From Prosopocoilus inquinatus (Eukaryota; Arthropoda; Insecta; Coleoptera; Lucanidae): a DNA stretch of 64,000 nt. The notes under the pieces were generated by a model, which made no database searches, was not told the origin of the DNA, and saw only the letters and a list, made by a program, of their open reading frames with translations. The number at the start of each line of letters is the position of its first letter. Position 1 is the stretch's first letter. This document shows positions 46,001-55,454 of this stretch, piece after piece. The DNA lies in contig CM069871.1 of the NCBI GenBank assembly GCA_036172665.1, positions 8,680,001-8,744,000 of the forward strand. Reading direction: 5' to 3'. Made by a program: the position numbers and the translations under genes.

Positions 46001-46690
46001 AGTCCAGCTCTGCATTGCCGTCCCTTGCGTGCTTAGAGTAGGGGCGGTATTACTTTAGCAGAGTGAAACTCGCGTCTATTGTTATCGATGATTAATTATT
46101 TGGTTGCATTTTATACCTCAAAAATATTCGCCCGACGTTTTTTTTATTTTCTTTCTCTTCTTCAAACACTCGTTATTAAAACCAATAAGACACATACTCC
46201 CCCCTCTCCCCCTATTGAAAACCATCACTGTTCAAGAGCATCACCAACATAAACACCCCTTAAAAAAATTGCTTGGCGTCTTCATGCCAAAATGAAGCGA
46301 AGATCATGTTTTAGTTCTGGGCTTCACGCCATTATGGCGCGAAGCCCATTTTTTTTTTCTTCGCCCCATTAAAAAAAAGCATCACATTTTTAACTTATAT
46401 TCACCGGTCTGTGAGAGTTCACTTTTACAAAAGTTTCAGATTTTGGAGGGCTTGCTCAAACCTCCGAAAAGTCTTGTAATTATTCAACGCAGAAATAGGC
46501 AAGCATCAAAAATGAAAAAAAAAAAAAAAATACATCACATCTTTAATTATTATTTACGACTCACGTGTGAGAGTTCCGCTGCGTTCATTTTACAAAAGTT
46601 TCAAATTTTTGATTGCCTCCTCAAACCTCAAACAAGTCGTGGAACGCAGGGATAGGCAAGCTCTGCCCTGCTCTCGATTGTTCTCAAGGA
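45840..46690. other. Non-coding stretch downstream of hdc
   Basis: It contains a C10 run at 45842 and an imperfect inverted repeat CTTCGCGCC/GGCGCGAAG-like near 46310-46365, without a supported gene. A repeated pair (CACTTTTACAAAAGTTTCAG near 46421, CATTTTACAAAAGTTTCAA near 46587) suggests a ~165-bp duplication. Confidence 0.35.
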
Positions 46691-47770
46691 CATCAACGTC
46701 AGGGTTCCCACCCATCGGAAAAAGTCAGTTAAAAGGAATTGAAATTAATTGAAAAACTGAAAATCTAAATGCAAATTTGTTTTCTAATATTAAAAAAAAA
46801 CAATAAAAAATAGTTTAAAAAAAATCTATATTAATTGTGAAAAAGTTTACACGTTTTTATTAAAAAAAAAATTGTTATTGAGGTCTTCAATATAGGCAAC
46901 CATACCGGCGACTGTGTTCGTTGGGTTGCCTACATTGAGACTTCTTGTTGTTTTTTTTTCTTTGAAATTTCTTATTATTTTTTAACGAACATTCACGTTA
47001 TTAAAATTATTTATTGCCTCTGATTTTTAGAACTAATTTTCTCCACGATTAAAAATCAGGAAAAGAATGTCCTACTCTCGATTGTTCTCCGGACACGCGG
47101 GTCACACAACATCAGGGTTTCCACTCATCGGAAAAAGTCAGGGAATTGAAAAAAAAAAGTTAATTAACAATCAATTTGCTTGTTTTAATGCAAAAGTTAG
47201 TGAAACTAATTGAAAAACTGAAAATCTGAATGCAAATTTGTTTTTTAATATTAGAAAAAAACAATTAAAAATAGTTTAAACAAGACGTATAATAATTGTG
47301 AAAAAGTTAACACGTTTTTATAAAAGAAAATTGTTATTAAGGTCTTCAATATAGGCAACCATACCAGCGACTGTGTTCGTGGGGTTGCCTATACTGAGAC
47401 CTCTTGAGGTTTTTTTTGAAGTTTCTTATTTTTTAACGAAAATTCACATTCACATAATCTGAATGCAAATTTGTTTTACAATATTAGAAAAAAAAAAAAC
47501 AATATAAAAATAGTTTCAAAAAAATCTGTTTTAATTGTGAAAAAGTTTACACGTTTTTATAAAAAAAAATGTTATTGAGGTCTTCAATAAAAGCAACCAT
47601 ACTAGCGACTGTGTTCGTTGGGTTGCCTACACTAAGCCTTCTAGTTGTTGTTTTTTTTTTTGATATTTCTTATTTTTTAAAGAACATTCACGTTATTAAA
47701 ATTAATTATTGCTTCTAATTTTTGGAACTAATTTTCTGCACGATAAAAAAATCAGGAAAAAAATGTTTAA
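46690..47770 (+). repeat. Tandem units with a conserved TATAGGCAACC/GGTTGCCTA hairpin
   Basis: Three units carry GTCTTCAATATAGGCAACCA (or a variant), then GCGACTGTGTTCGTKGGGTT, then GCCTACATTGAGAC, near 46882, 47341 and 47579. Each begins with a block like CATCGGAAAAAGTCAG (46716, 47126). The same family reappears at 59385-60470. Confidence 0.75.
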
Positions 47771-48057
47771 CAATGTAATTAGGAAAGTTACATAATTTTT
47801 TTTAATTCCCTACGTTTTCGTGTAGTGGCATTTAAGTTTAATAACTGCAAATAAAAAGAAAATCAAACCAATATTCAATTAACAAAAAATCAAACCAATA
47901 TCCAAATTAACAAAAAACAAAACCAATATTTAAATTAACAAAAATTATTGAAGTTACTAAAGCTGATATAATTTTTTTTTTATAATTTCTACAGATTTCA
48001 TGTGTGAAAAAAAGATGAAGTACGAGTAATAACGGCATAACAGAAAAGGACAAAGTA

Positions 48058-48102
48058 ACCGTCGACGTACGTTTCAATCTTATTAGACCTCATCAGGACA
48101 GT
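48058..48102 (-). ncRNA. Type I hammerhead ribozyme with minimal stem III
   Basis: Read 5'-3' on the - strand: ACTGTC (stem I), CTGATGA, GGTCT-AATA-AGATT (stem II, 5 bp including two G-U), GAAA, C-GTAC-G (stem III), then UC, cleavage, GACGGT (stem I partner). Stem I pairs at all six positions with one U-G. A15.1-U16.1 and C15.2-G16.2 close stem III. H17 is C, and cleavage is predicted between 48064 and 48063. All core nucleotides are present. This is a direct reading; activity is untested. Confidence 0.85.
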
Positions 48103-48216
48103 ATAGCCAAGGAACAAATGCGCATTCGGTCTCCTCGTTCGTTCTCCGTCTGTGCTTCATTCTTCATTCGTTGTTGTTTATCGCCGATTTGTCCGTACCT
48201 TATACACCTCGGTTAC

Positions 48217-48261
48217 ACTGTCCTGATGAGTTCTAGTAAGACCGAAACGTACGTCACCGAC
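48217..48261 (+). ncRNA. Degenerate hammerhead ribozyme, mirror copy
   Basis: ACTGTC, CTGATGA, GTTCT-AGTA-AGACC (one U-C mismatch), GAAA, C-GTAC-G, UC, then ACCGAC. The core and stem III are intact. Stem I fails next to the cleavage site because ACC is inserted before GACA, so activity is doubtful. Confidence 0.7.
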
Positions 48262-48389
48262 ACTTACTTTTTCCTTGCCGCTAACAACTCCTTTTATAGA
48301 ATTCATCAAAAAAATTATTTCTAATTTTTTTCAAGCGCTTTAATTAAAAGTATTAAAAAAATACTTATTGAATTGATTGAAATTCGAGC

Positions 48390-50270
48390 GCAGTGAGCTG
48401 CGAACAATGCGCAGGCGCGAGTGTCGGCTTGGCGGTTCTTTACAGTCTCCGTCGATGTTGAAAAAAAAACGAACATTTTAAAAACAAAAAAATTAGAAAA
48501 ATAAATGCCGACAAATAAACTATAAAAAACTGTCAATTCGCATGCGTCAATCAAATTGAAAGAAAAACAAAAAAAATTTCGAACAAATAAAAATATTAAA
48601 TAAGAAAACAAAAGGAAAGTGAAACGAATAACACCGATTGAATTAATTTCAGTGTAGACAAAACAAAAGTAATTGAAAACAATTGAAAAATTGCGCGGAT
48701 CTTTTGAAAAAAACCGTAACAAGTTTTCATTTGTTTTTTTTTGTTGTTGTGTTTCACTACTTTTAGATCTTGTTTCTTTTTATCAACGAAGTCGAAGAAG
48801 ACAAAAACAAATGAAAAATCGACGTCACAAAGATTTCTTTCTTTTCTGATAAATATATTGCTATATTGTTTCTTTAATTTTGCAGGTTAGAATCGACAAT
48901 TTTGACAAATTTCTTCTTTTGTTTTCTGTCGGTGATTTGATTTTGTTTTTACACTCAGGTCTAGAAACGTCGGCTTTCTTTTGTTTTTTTCGTATTTCGA
49001 CGTCAGTCTTAATAATTTTCGTCGAATTGTTTCGTTGTTTTCGAACGATCTTATTTTTTTTCGTCGCGTTTTATTAGACTTTCCTTTGTTTCATACGCTG
49101 TACAGACGTCCATCTTTTGTTTGTTTTCTTTCTTTTTGCTTTTGTTCACTTCAGTTCGTTTTTGTTTTCATCGAATTAATATACCTATTGCTTTGTTGTT
49201 TCTTTTTGTCGCGGTCATTTTGAGGGTTGCAATCGCTACAATTCTTTTGTTTTCTGTTGTACGACTTCATTTTTTTTTCGCTGCGATCTAGAAACGTTGA
49301 CTTTCTTTTGTTTTTTGTTTTTGTTCCATATTTCTTTCGTATTTCGATGTTTTAGTTTTAATTATTTTTGTTGTTTTCGAACAATTCGCCTTCTAGTCTC
49401 TTTTTCGTCACGTCTTATTAGCCTTTTCTTTGTTTCATTCGCTTTGGAAACGTCGATCATCTTTATTTTTTCTTGCTTTTGTTTGTTTCAGTTCGTCTTT
49501 GTTTTTGTGGAATCAACGTATTGCTTTGTTGTTTCTTTTTATCGCCTTCATTTTGAAGGTTATAATCGCTACACTTCTTTTGTTTTCTGTTGACGATTTC
49601 ATTTTTTTACGCTGTGATCTAGAAACGTCGTCTTTCTTTTGTTTTTTCTTCCATACCTCGAACTGTTTTGTTTGTTATTTTCGAACAATTCACTTTTGGT
49701 CTCTTTCCGGTCGTGCTTTGACTTTTCTTTGTTTCGTTCGCTTTACAGACGTCGATCTTCTTTGTTTTCCTTTATTTTTGTCTGTGCTTCAGTTCGTCTT
49801 TATTTCTCATTTTGCTTTAGTGTTTCTTTTTGTCGCGTTAATTTTGCCGATTACAACTTACGACATTTTCTTCGTTTGTTTTCTGTTGACGATTTGATTT
49901 CTTTACGCTCCGATCTGGAAACGTCGACTTTCTTTTGTTTTTTGTTTTGTTCCATATCTCTTTCTTATTTCGTCGTTAATCTTAATTATTTTTCTCGAAC
50001 TGTTTTATTATTTTCGAACAATTGGTTTTTGCTCTCTTTTTCATCGTGACTTTTCTATGTTTAATTGGCTCTAGAGACGTCGATTGTCCTTGTTTTGTTT
50101 TTTTTTTTTTGTTTTTATTTGTTTCAGTTCGTCTTCCTTCGATTTCTTTTTTTTAAATCTTTGAACCATTCGCAGTTTAATGTGTTCGTTCGCTTTCATC
50201 ATCTTTTTCTTCGTCTTTCGTCGTTCTATATTCGAGTTCTCATCACTTTAATATAATTATTATAAATCAC
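48390..50270. repeat. A-rich then T-rich tandem block with a strand switch near 48720
   Basis: 48390-48720 is A-rich on +. From 48725 the + strand becomes T-rich. Units of about 300-330 bp start with GTTTTCTGTYGRYGATTTSATT and GATCTAGAAACGTCGWCTTTC at about 48926, 49249, 49582 and 49880, and each later has CAGTTCGTCTTTGTTT-like words. ORFs of 100-155 codons are phenylalanine-rich artefacts of the T-rich strand. Confidence 0.65.
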
Positions 50271-50933
50271 GGATTAGTTTATCATATTACAGTCGACTCG
50301 TAATCATTTATTGATACCTAATTGATGTAATTATAATTATAATTAATGTAAAAAAAAGCAATCAAAAACCATTTGCAAGCATTGTTGTTAATAAAAATAA
50401 TAATAAGATAGGTAATCCGACAGAGCATTCAGCTGCGCATTGGCATGCGCAGGAGAACGTAAGATCAATGTGCGAGTGAGACAACGGAAGGCAGGAAGGC
50501 AAAACATCAATGCGCGAGAGCGTTTACGCCTTGAGCATGACATAACACCTAACTCCTGCACTTTAAAGTATTTCTTACGTGCCGAGTGCGCCGTCGTATT
50601 ACCTTATATAATCTTGTACCGTGATCAAAGATAACGAAAAGAAAACTTTTTTTAACATGTGATCGAAAGAAGATCGTTTTAATCACTTGAGAAAAATAAC
50701 CTAGGCTGGAAATTCCCTCTTAAATGTTCCTAATTATCCTAATTATATCTTATATAATTAATAATAGATTAATATAATTATAGCGCACTCGTTAAGTTTT
50801 TGGATTAAAAAGCTGGAAAAGTCAGGAAATGTCTTAATGAAAATAAAATGGGAACCTTGAGCATATAATAGTAAAAATGTGATGTGCAACCGATCGCTGT
50901 CGCTGTCTTTGCCCCCAACAATTAATATGTTAT

Positions 50934-51079
50934 GGGGCGGATTCGGTAATTTATTAACGGGCTGTTAAAATTTAGGGGTTCGTTAAAATTTAAAATACAG
51001 TTCCATGATTGGTTGTTATCGTGGCAACAAAATTTAACACCCCTTTAAATTTAACGGTTTTAATACAGAGTAGACCCCT
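50934..51079. mobile_element. ~146-bp MITE, TTCTGTAACTTATTA family, copy 2
   Basis: GGGGCGGATTCGGTAATTTA to AATACAGAGTAGACCCC. The core CATGATTGGTTGTTATCGTG then GCAAC is shared with 17463 and 54762. The flanking TAT on both sides may be a 3-bp target duplication. Confidence 0.75.
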
Positions 51080-51595
51080 ATTTGGGGGTTTGTACTCACC
51101 CCTTATTCCAATGTTCGGTGGTTTCACGCTTTCACACTTTCCCATGTTTGCTTCTTTTCCCCCCAAAGGATTTAGAAGTTCTATTCGATTTTTTTTCTTT
51201 TTTCTTTCAAATAAAACATATCATAAAACTAACTTAAAAATAGTTTAGAATATTTTTGAGGTTAAAAACCAAATTAAGAATTAACAATGACCTCCTCCGC
51301 TATTATACTGAAAGAAGTGTGACAACGTTACAAAAAAAACCTGGTGATTTCTGATTGAGTACAAATGCTGCCGCCCCAATCCGTTAACTTTTTTTTATTA
51401 TTATTAATAATTAATTAATACTTCTATTATCGAACGGTTAGCAATATCTAACCATCCAATACAGAGAGAGATTTTTTTTTTTTTAAATGCGTTACGTTTA
51501 CAGAACAACTTTAAAATAACAACAACAACACAACGGCCCACCACCCATCACGAGTAAAAAAAAAAAACCATTGTAAGTCCGTTTGCGTTTTGTGA

Positions 51596-51850
51596 AGTTG
51601 TCAAAAGGATTTTTTTTTTTAGTTGACGAGGCGGCGAGCGGAGGACGGGGGCGCCCCCCCATTGCAAAAAAAAAACCGCCCGACCAAAGTAATAATAATC
51701 ACAGAGCTGTTATGTCCGTTTTATTGTGCCATACCTTCGGGGACCTCGAAACCAAATAGGGGGTTTTGTTTCGGGGGCGCCCCCTGTTCCGCTCGCCGTT
51801 CGGGTTTACTATTTGGAAGAAATAAAATGCGAACGTCGTTTTTGACAACT
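51596..51850. other. Large two-tier hairpin with a GC-rich stem
   Basis: The outer arms are AGTTGTCAAAA (51596) and TTTTTGACAACT (to 51850). The inner arms are GCGGCGAGCGGAGGACGGGG then GCGCCCC (51631-51657), facing GGGGGCGCCCCCTGTTCCGC then TCGCC (51774-51798), about 26 nearly paired bases in AT-rich surroundings. The loop is about 115 bp. It may be a MITE or a structured RNA region. There is no ORF match. Confidence 0.65.
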
Positions 51851-52534
51851 ACTAGAGTACCTATGTCGTTGGAATAGTGTGCAAGTGTCAGGAATATCCT
51901 TCATTATATTGTGAATTTATCTATTTGTAACTATTATTATTAGGCATAACAAATTATAGCTTTATAAAACAGTGTGAGGGCAGCACGCTTCATCAAGCTT
52001 TATAATATTATTATTATTATTATTATTATTAGAGTTATTATTCTATTAAGTAATAATTGTTTAACCTTAGTTCAATTGTTTCTTTTTTTTTGAGTTAAGT
52101 TTGGGAAACTCGCATTTTTTTTTTTTGTTTGTTTGTTTGAAGATGTTTTATGTTTCGTCATTGTTCGGAGAGCGCGGTAGTTTGTCGGCGACGTAATAAT
52201 CCTCCTCTGCTGCTGCGTGTTGTGAGTGCACTGTTTTGTGATGCGCCAAAGAGTATGTGGAAAAAATGTTTTTTATATTGAATATGCGTGAAATTTGATA
52301 TCAATATTAATATATGATAAATGATCGAGCTTTTGACGGCTTTTTATATATGTAAAAGTAATAAAAATGGAGAAACAGATTTTTAAAACGTAATAATAAA
52401 TATAACCATTGTCTAAATGATGTGGTTTTTACTAAAACTGTTCGTTTTTTTATTTATTTACACCCTCACCCCCTCTTCTCTTGACCTTGTCTCTCCTTTC
52501 TTCGATAAAAGATCAAAAAGTGCAGAAAAAGAAT
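51851..52534. other. AT-rich non-coding stretch with TTA microsatellite
   Basis: It contains a (TTA)n repeat near 52008-52030 and T-runs, with no supported exon. Confidence 0.4.
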
Positions 52535-52542
52535 ATCATGAA

Positions 52543-52728
52543 CAGGGAAGAGAATTCGGGGCCACTTGTTCATGTAATTTAGTCCTCAGACTATATCAGC
52601 CTCGCCCATAATAATTTCTGCTAAGTGCGAAAGCTCGCCTTGCCACTTAATATCAATTCGATGCGGATAGATGGCAGGAGTAACTAATAAAAAGCGTCCA
52701 ACACAAGTGGCCTGAATTCTTGTCCCTG
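52543..52728. mobile_element. 186-bp hAT-like MITE with perfect 8-bp target duplication, copy 2
   Basis: The ends are CAGGGAAGAGAATTCGGGGC and GGCCTGAATTCTTGTCCCTG. The flanking ATCATGAA is at 52535-52542 and 52729-52736, identical. The inside (GACTATATCAGC, ATAGATGGCAGGAGTAA) matches the longer copy at 4393-4631. Confidence 0.9.
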
Positions 52729-52736
52729 ATCATGAA

Positions 52737-53270
52737 GTACTGCTACACCACTCAAAGCTTCTAAGTACGTTAAACTCCTGGACACTAAAGTTACCTGGTG
52801 GCGAACTCGTGTTGTTTCCTCAGCAACTGTCTCGTTACTAGCTCGAAAGGAGACGGGGTGGATTACTAAATCATGTAAAACTAAGGGCGCCAGGGAAATG
52901 GTCCCGGATGAAGTATAAGGAAGGTCAAAATTAGGTCAAATCTTGTAAGTTAACGAAAATCGTCTTAGGTCTTTCACGAAACTTCGACGAAGACGTAATT
53001 GTCAAATTTCTGGTTATACGAACGCAAAACTTTTTTTTGTGTAATGTGTTTTCTATCATCACAGATCTCATTTTAAGTCGTCGGATTTTGACTCAACATA
53101 ACGCAGAAGAAGGCTTTTCAATAGTGCTTGTGGTATACGGCTGGAGAATTGTTTTTCTACGATCAAAATAAAAAATAAATAATAATTTTTCAGCCTCCTT
53201 CGGGGTACTTCTGTCAAACTGAGCTCATCAAAGATTCAAAATTTTAAGGAAATTCGGAATAAAACAGGAT
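52737..53270. other. Non-coding stretch
   Basis: Composition is more balanced than the neighbouring A-rich blocks. No reading frame or repeat of note was found. Confidence 0.3.
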
Positions 53271-53599
53271 TACAGATTGAAAAAAGACGAAATGTTAAAA
53301 TTAAATGAAGAAAAAGTAAAAATCGTATAGAAATATTTTAAATTAAAGCAATCAAGGTCAACCCAAACCAACTAAATGAAGTCAACCCAAAAAAATAATT
53401 ATACGACACAAGAAAAGTCAGAAATTATCGTTACTCCATAAAATTTGAGAAATAAAAGACATTTTAAAATGAAATTCGAAAAAACTGTAGTAGATTGAAA
53501 TAAGAAATCTTAAATATTAAAAAAATTATGCACAATATTTTTAAATATTAAAAAGACATCTCAAGGTCAACTCAAATAAACCGATTCAAACACAACTAG

Positions 53600-53717
53600 G
53601 TCCACCTTCTGATAAATTTAACCGTCGGTTAATATCCTAGGGAACTATTATTGGTACAAAGGTTTCCAAGGATATTAACCGACGGTTAACTTTATCAGGA
53701 GGCGGTAGGATCGGGCC
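53600..53717. mobile_element. Hairpin MITE, ATAAATTTAWC family
   Basis: TTCTGATAAATTTAACCGTC with GGTTAATATCCTAGG on the left and CCAAGGATATTAACC with GACGGTTAACTTTATCAGGA on the right. The layout resembles 37291-37419. Confidence 0.7.
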
Positions 53718-53731
53718 TAAACCGAACTAAG

Positions 53732-53895
53732 TTAAGGCTGCGTTGTATAAAAGTTTTAAACCAGGATTAAATTTAAGCCCAAGTTAGATGTGACACTGTG
53801 CACACTATATATATATATATATAATATAATGTGTGTCACATTCTAAGTTAAGATTAAAGCTAAACCTGGCTTATTTTTTTTATAAAACGCTGCCT
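53732..53895. mobile_element. Inverted-repeat element around a TA microsatellite
   Basis: TTAAGGCTGCGTTGTATAAA, CCAGG and GATGTGACACTG are mirrored by GTGTGTCACATTC, CCTGG and TTTATAAAACGCTGCC. The centre is (TA)n. Confidence 0.7.
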
Positions 53896-54761
53896 AAGTG
53901 AACCCAACCTTACTAAACCAAACCCCAATGAACCCTGCCCGTTTTAAACAACAATATTTGAGACATTGAAACGTTTCAAGGGCAAACCATTCCAACTAGG
54001 CTGAACCTAAGTGAATCCAAGTCAAGAAAGGAATTTCACAAAAGATAAAAAAAGGTAAGAAATTATTAACAAGCTAAACAGAAATGTTAAACATTAAAAA
54101 TTTTAAGGAAATTCAAAAAAAATTATTGAAATGAGAAACGTTGAACTTAAAAATAAAAACATAAAAATGAGTAATCCAAAAAGTAAAATGTAAAATGCGT
54201 TTCGAAGTCGACCCAACCCAATTAAAATGAACCCAAAACAATAAACGCCGTTTAGGGTAAACGTAACTTGCCTACAAATGATCGAACGAACACGTTTTAA
54301 GCAACAAAATTTGAGACATTAAAATGTTTCAAGGGCAAACCATTCCATCTAGGCTGAACCTAAGTGAATGCAAGCCAAGAAAGGAATTTTACAACAGATT
54401 AAAAAAAGTAAGAAATTATTAAAAGCTAAACAGAAACGTTAAGCATTAACGTTGAATTTAAAAATAAAAAAACAAAAATGAGTAATCCAAAAAGTAAAAT
54501 ACGTTTCGAAGTCGACCCAACCCAATTAAAATGAACCCAGCCGAAGAAATGATTTCTGGAAGTTCGTTTCTCGAGAAAGATCCGATTGAAAAAAGTAAAA
54601 ATTGTAAAAAGCACAAACATAGTATATGTTAAAGTAAAACAATGAAGATCTATCCAAACCAACATCGTTTGTTCTTGTTTAAACCTCTTCCATCTTTAAG
54701 AATAGTTTTCACTTCAACTTTACTTATTGCAAGAGCACCTGATTTTTGACTTACTTGCACA

Positions 54762-54909
54762 GGGGGCGTATTCTGTAACTTATTAACGGTCTGTTAAAAT
54801 TTAGAGATCCTTTAAAATTCAAAATACAATTCTATGATTGGTTGTTACCGTAGCAACAAAATTTAACAGCCTTTTAAATTTAACGCTTTTGATACAGAAT
54901 AGGCCCCCC
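54762..54909. mobile_element. ~147-bp MITE, TTCTGTAACTTATTA family, copy 3
   Basis: GGGGGCGTATTCTGTAACTT to GATACAGAATAGGCCCCCC, the best preserved inverted ends of the three copies, with the same core CTATGATTGGTTGTTACCGT. Confidence 0.8.
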
Positions 54910-55450
54910 AGCGAAATTAACTACTTTTTGATATAAACACATGCACTTTTTTGGCTTTCCACACCGTCTCCACTGAGTGGACACTATTACGCAACGTACT
55001 GTCTTTATCACCGCCTCTTAAACTTAGAGTTAACAACTGAATTCTTTGTAAAGCAAATTCATGCAATGTACATAGTTACAATGACCTCACGTAACAAACC
55101 AGTTCGTATTTTATTTATTTATCGATTGAGCGTCAGAATTTCATTTGTTACAAATCAGTTACAAAACGCCATGCTCAGAGGCTTTGTGATTTTGTTAAAT
55201 GTCGTGCGTGTCGTGATGCAATCGTACTTAGCCAAAGCTCGTTATAACTGCGTACGTGTACGTTTTATGCCGCCGGAGATATAATCTAAATCTTTTTTAA
55301 TCCGAATCCAGCACGAAACATGCAAGCTGCAAGCAAGCTCCGCGCCGCTTTCCTCGGAAAATCGATAGCATCCGGTGCAGTGCAATTATCGCAAATCCCT
55401 TCTCGCATCCGCGCCGTCAAAATAATGCGATGAAGCCGTCACTTTCGGGC
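54910..55450. other. Non-coding flank of the 527-bp array
   Basis: GC content is moderate. A + strand frame 55066-55284 is open but unrecognised, without clear splice sites. Confidence 0.3.
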
Positions 55451-55454
55451 ATGC

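Larger units (their letters stand above)
48047..48272. mobile_element. Inverted pair of hammerhead units, Penelope-like or retrozyme-type relic
   Basis: Two ~55-bp arms in inverted orientation (AAGTAACCGTCGACGTACGT on the left, ACGTACGTCACCGACACTTA on the right) each include one hammerhead motif. They are separated by about 115 bp of unrelated sequence. Hammerheads with this minimal stem III are known from the pseudo-LTRs of Penelope-like elements and from retrozymes. No reverse transcriptase or LTR is visible nearby, so the class is inferred. Confidence 0.6.
53271..54665. repeat. A-rich tandem repeats with AACCCAACC words, interrupted by two MITEs
   Basis: Direct copies such as TTTCAAGGGCAAACCATTCC and AGGCTGAACCTAAGTGAAT occur near 53975 and 54328 (offset about 350). 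GTCGACCCAACCCAATTAAA occurs at 54208 and 54512. Nothing coding. Confidence 0.6.

Noticed and set aside
49297..50049. Long phenylalanine-rich ORFs (98-155 codons) on +
   Set aside because: They lie in T-rich tandem repeats, overlap each other in different frames and contain mostly F, L, S and V from TTT/CTT/TCG runs. They are composition artefacts.
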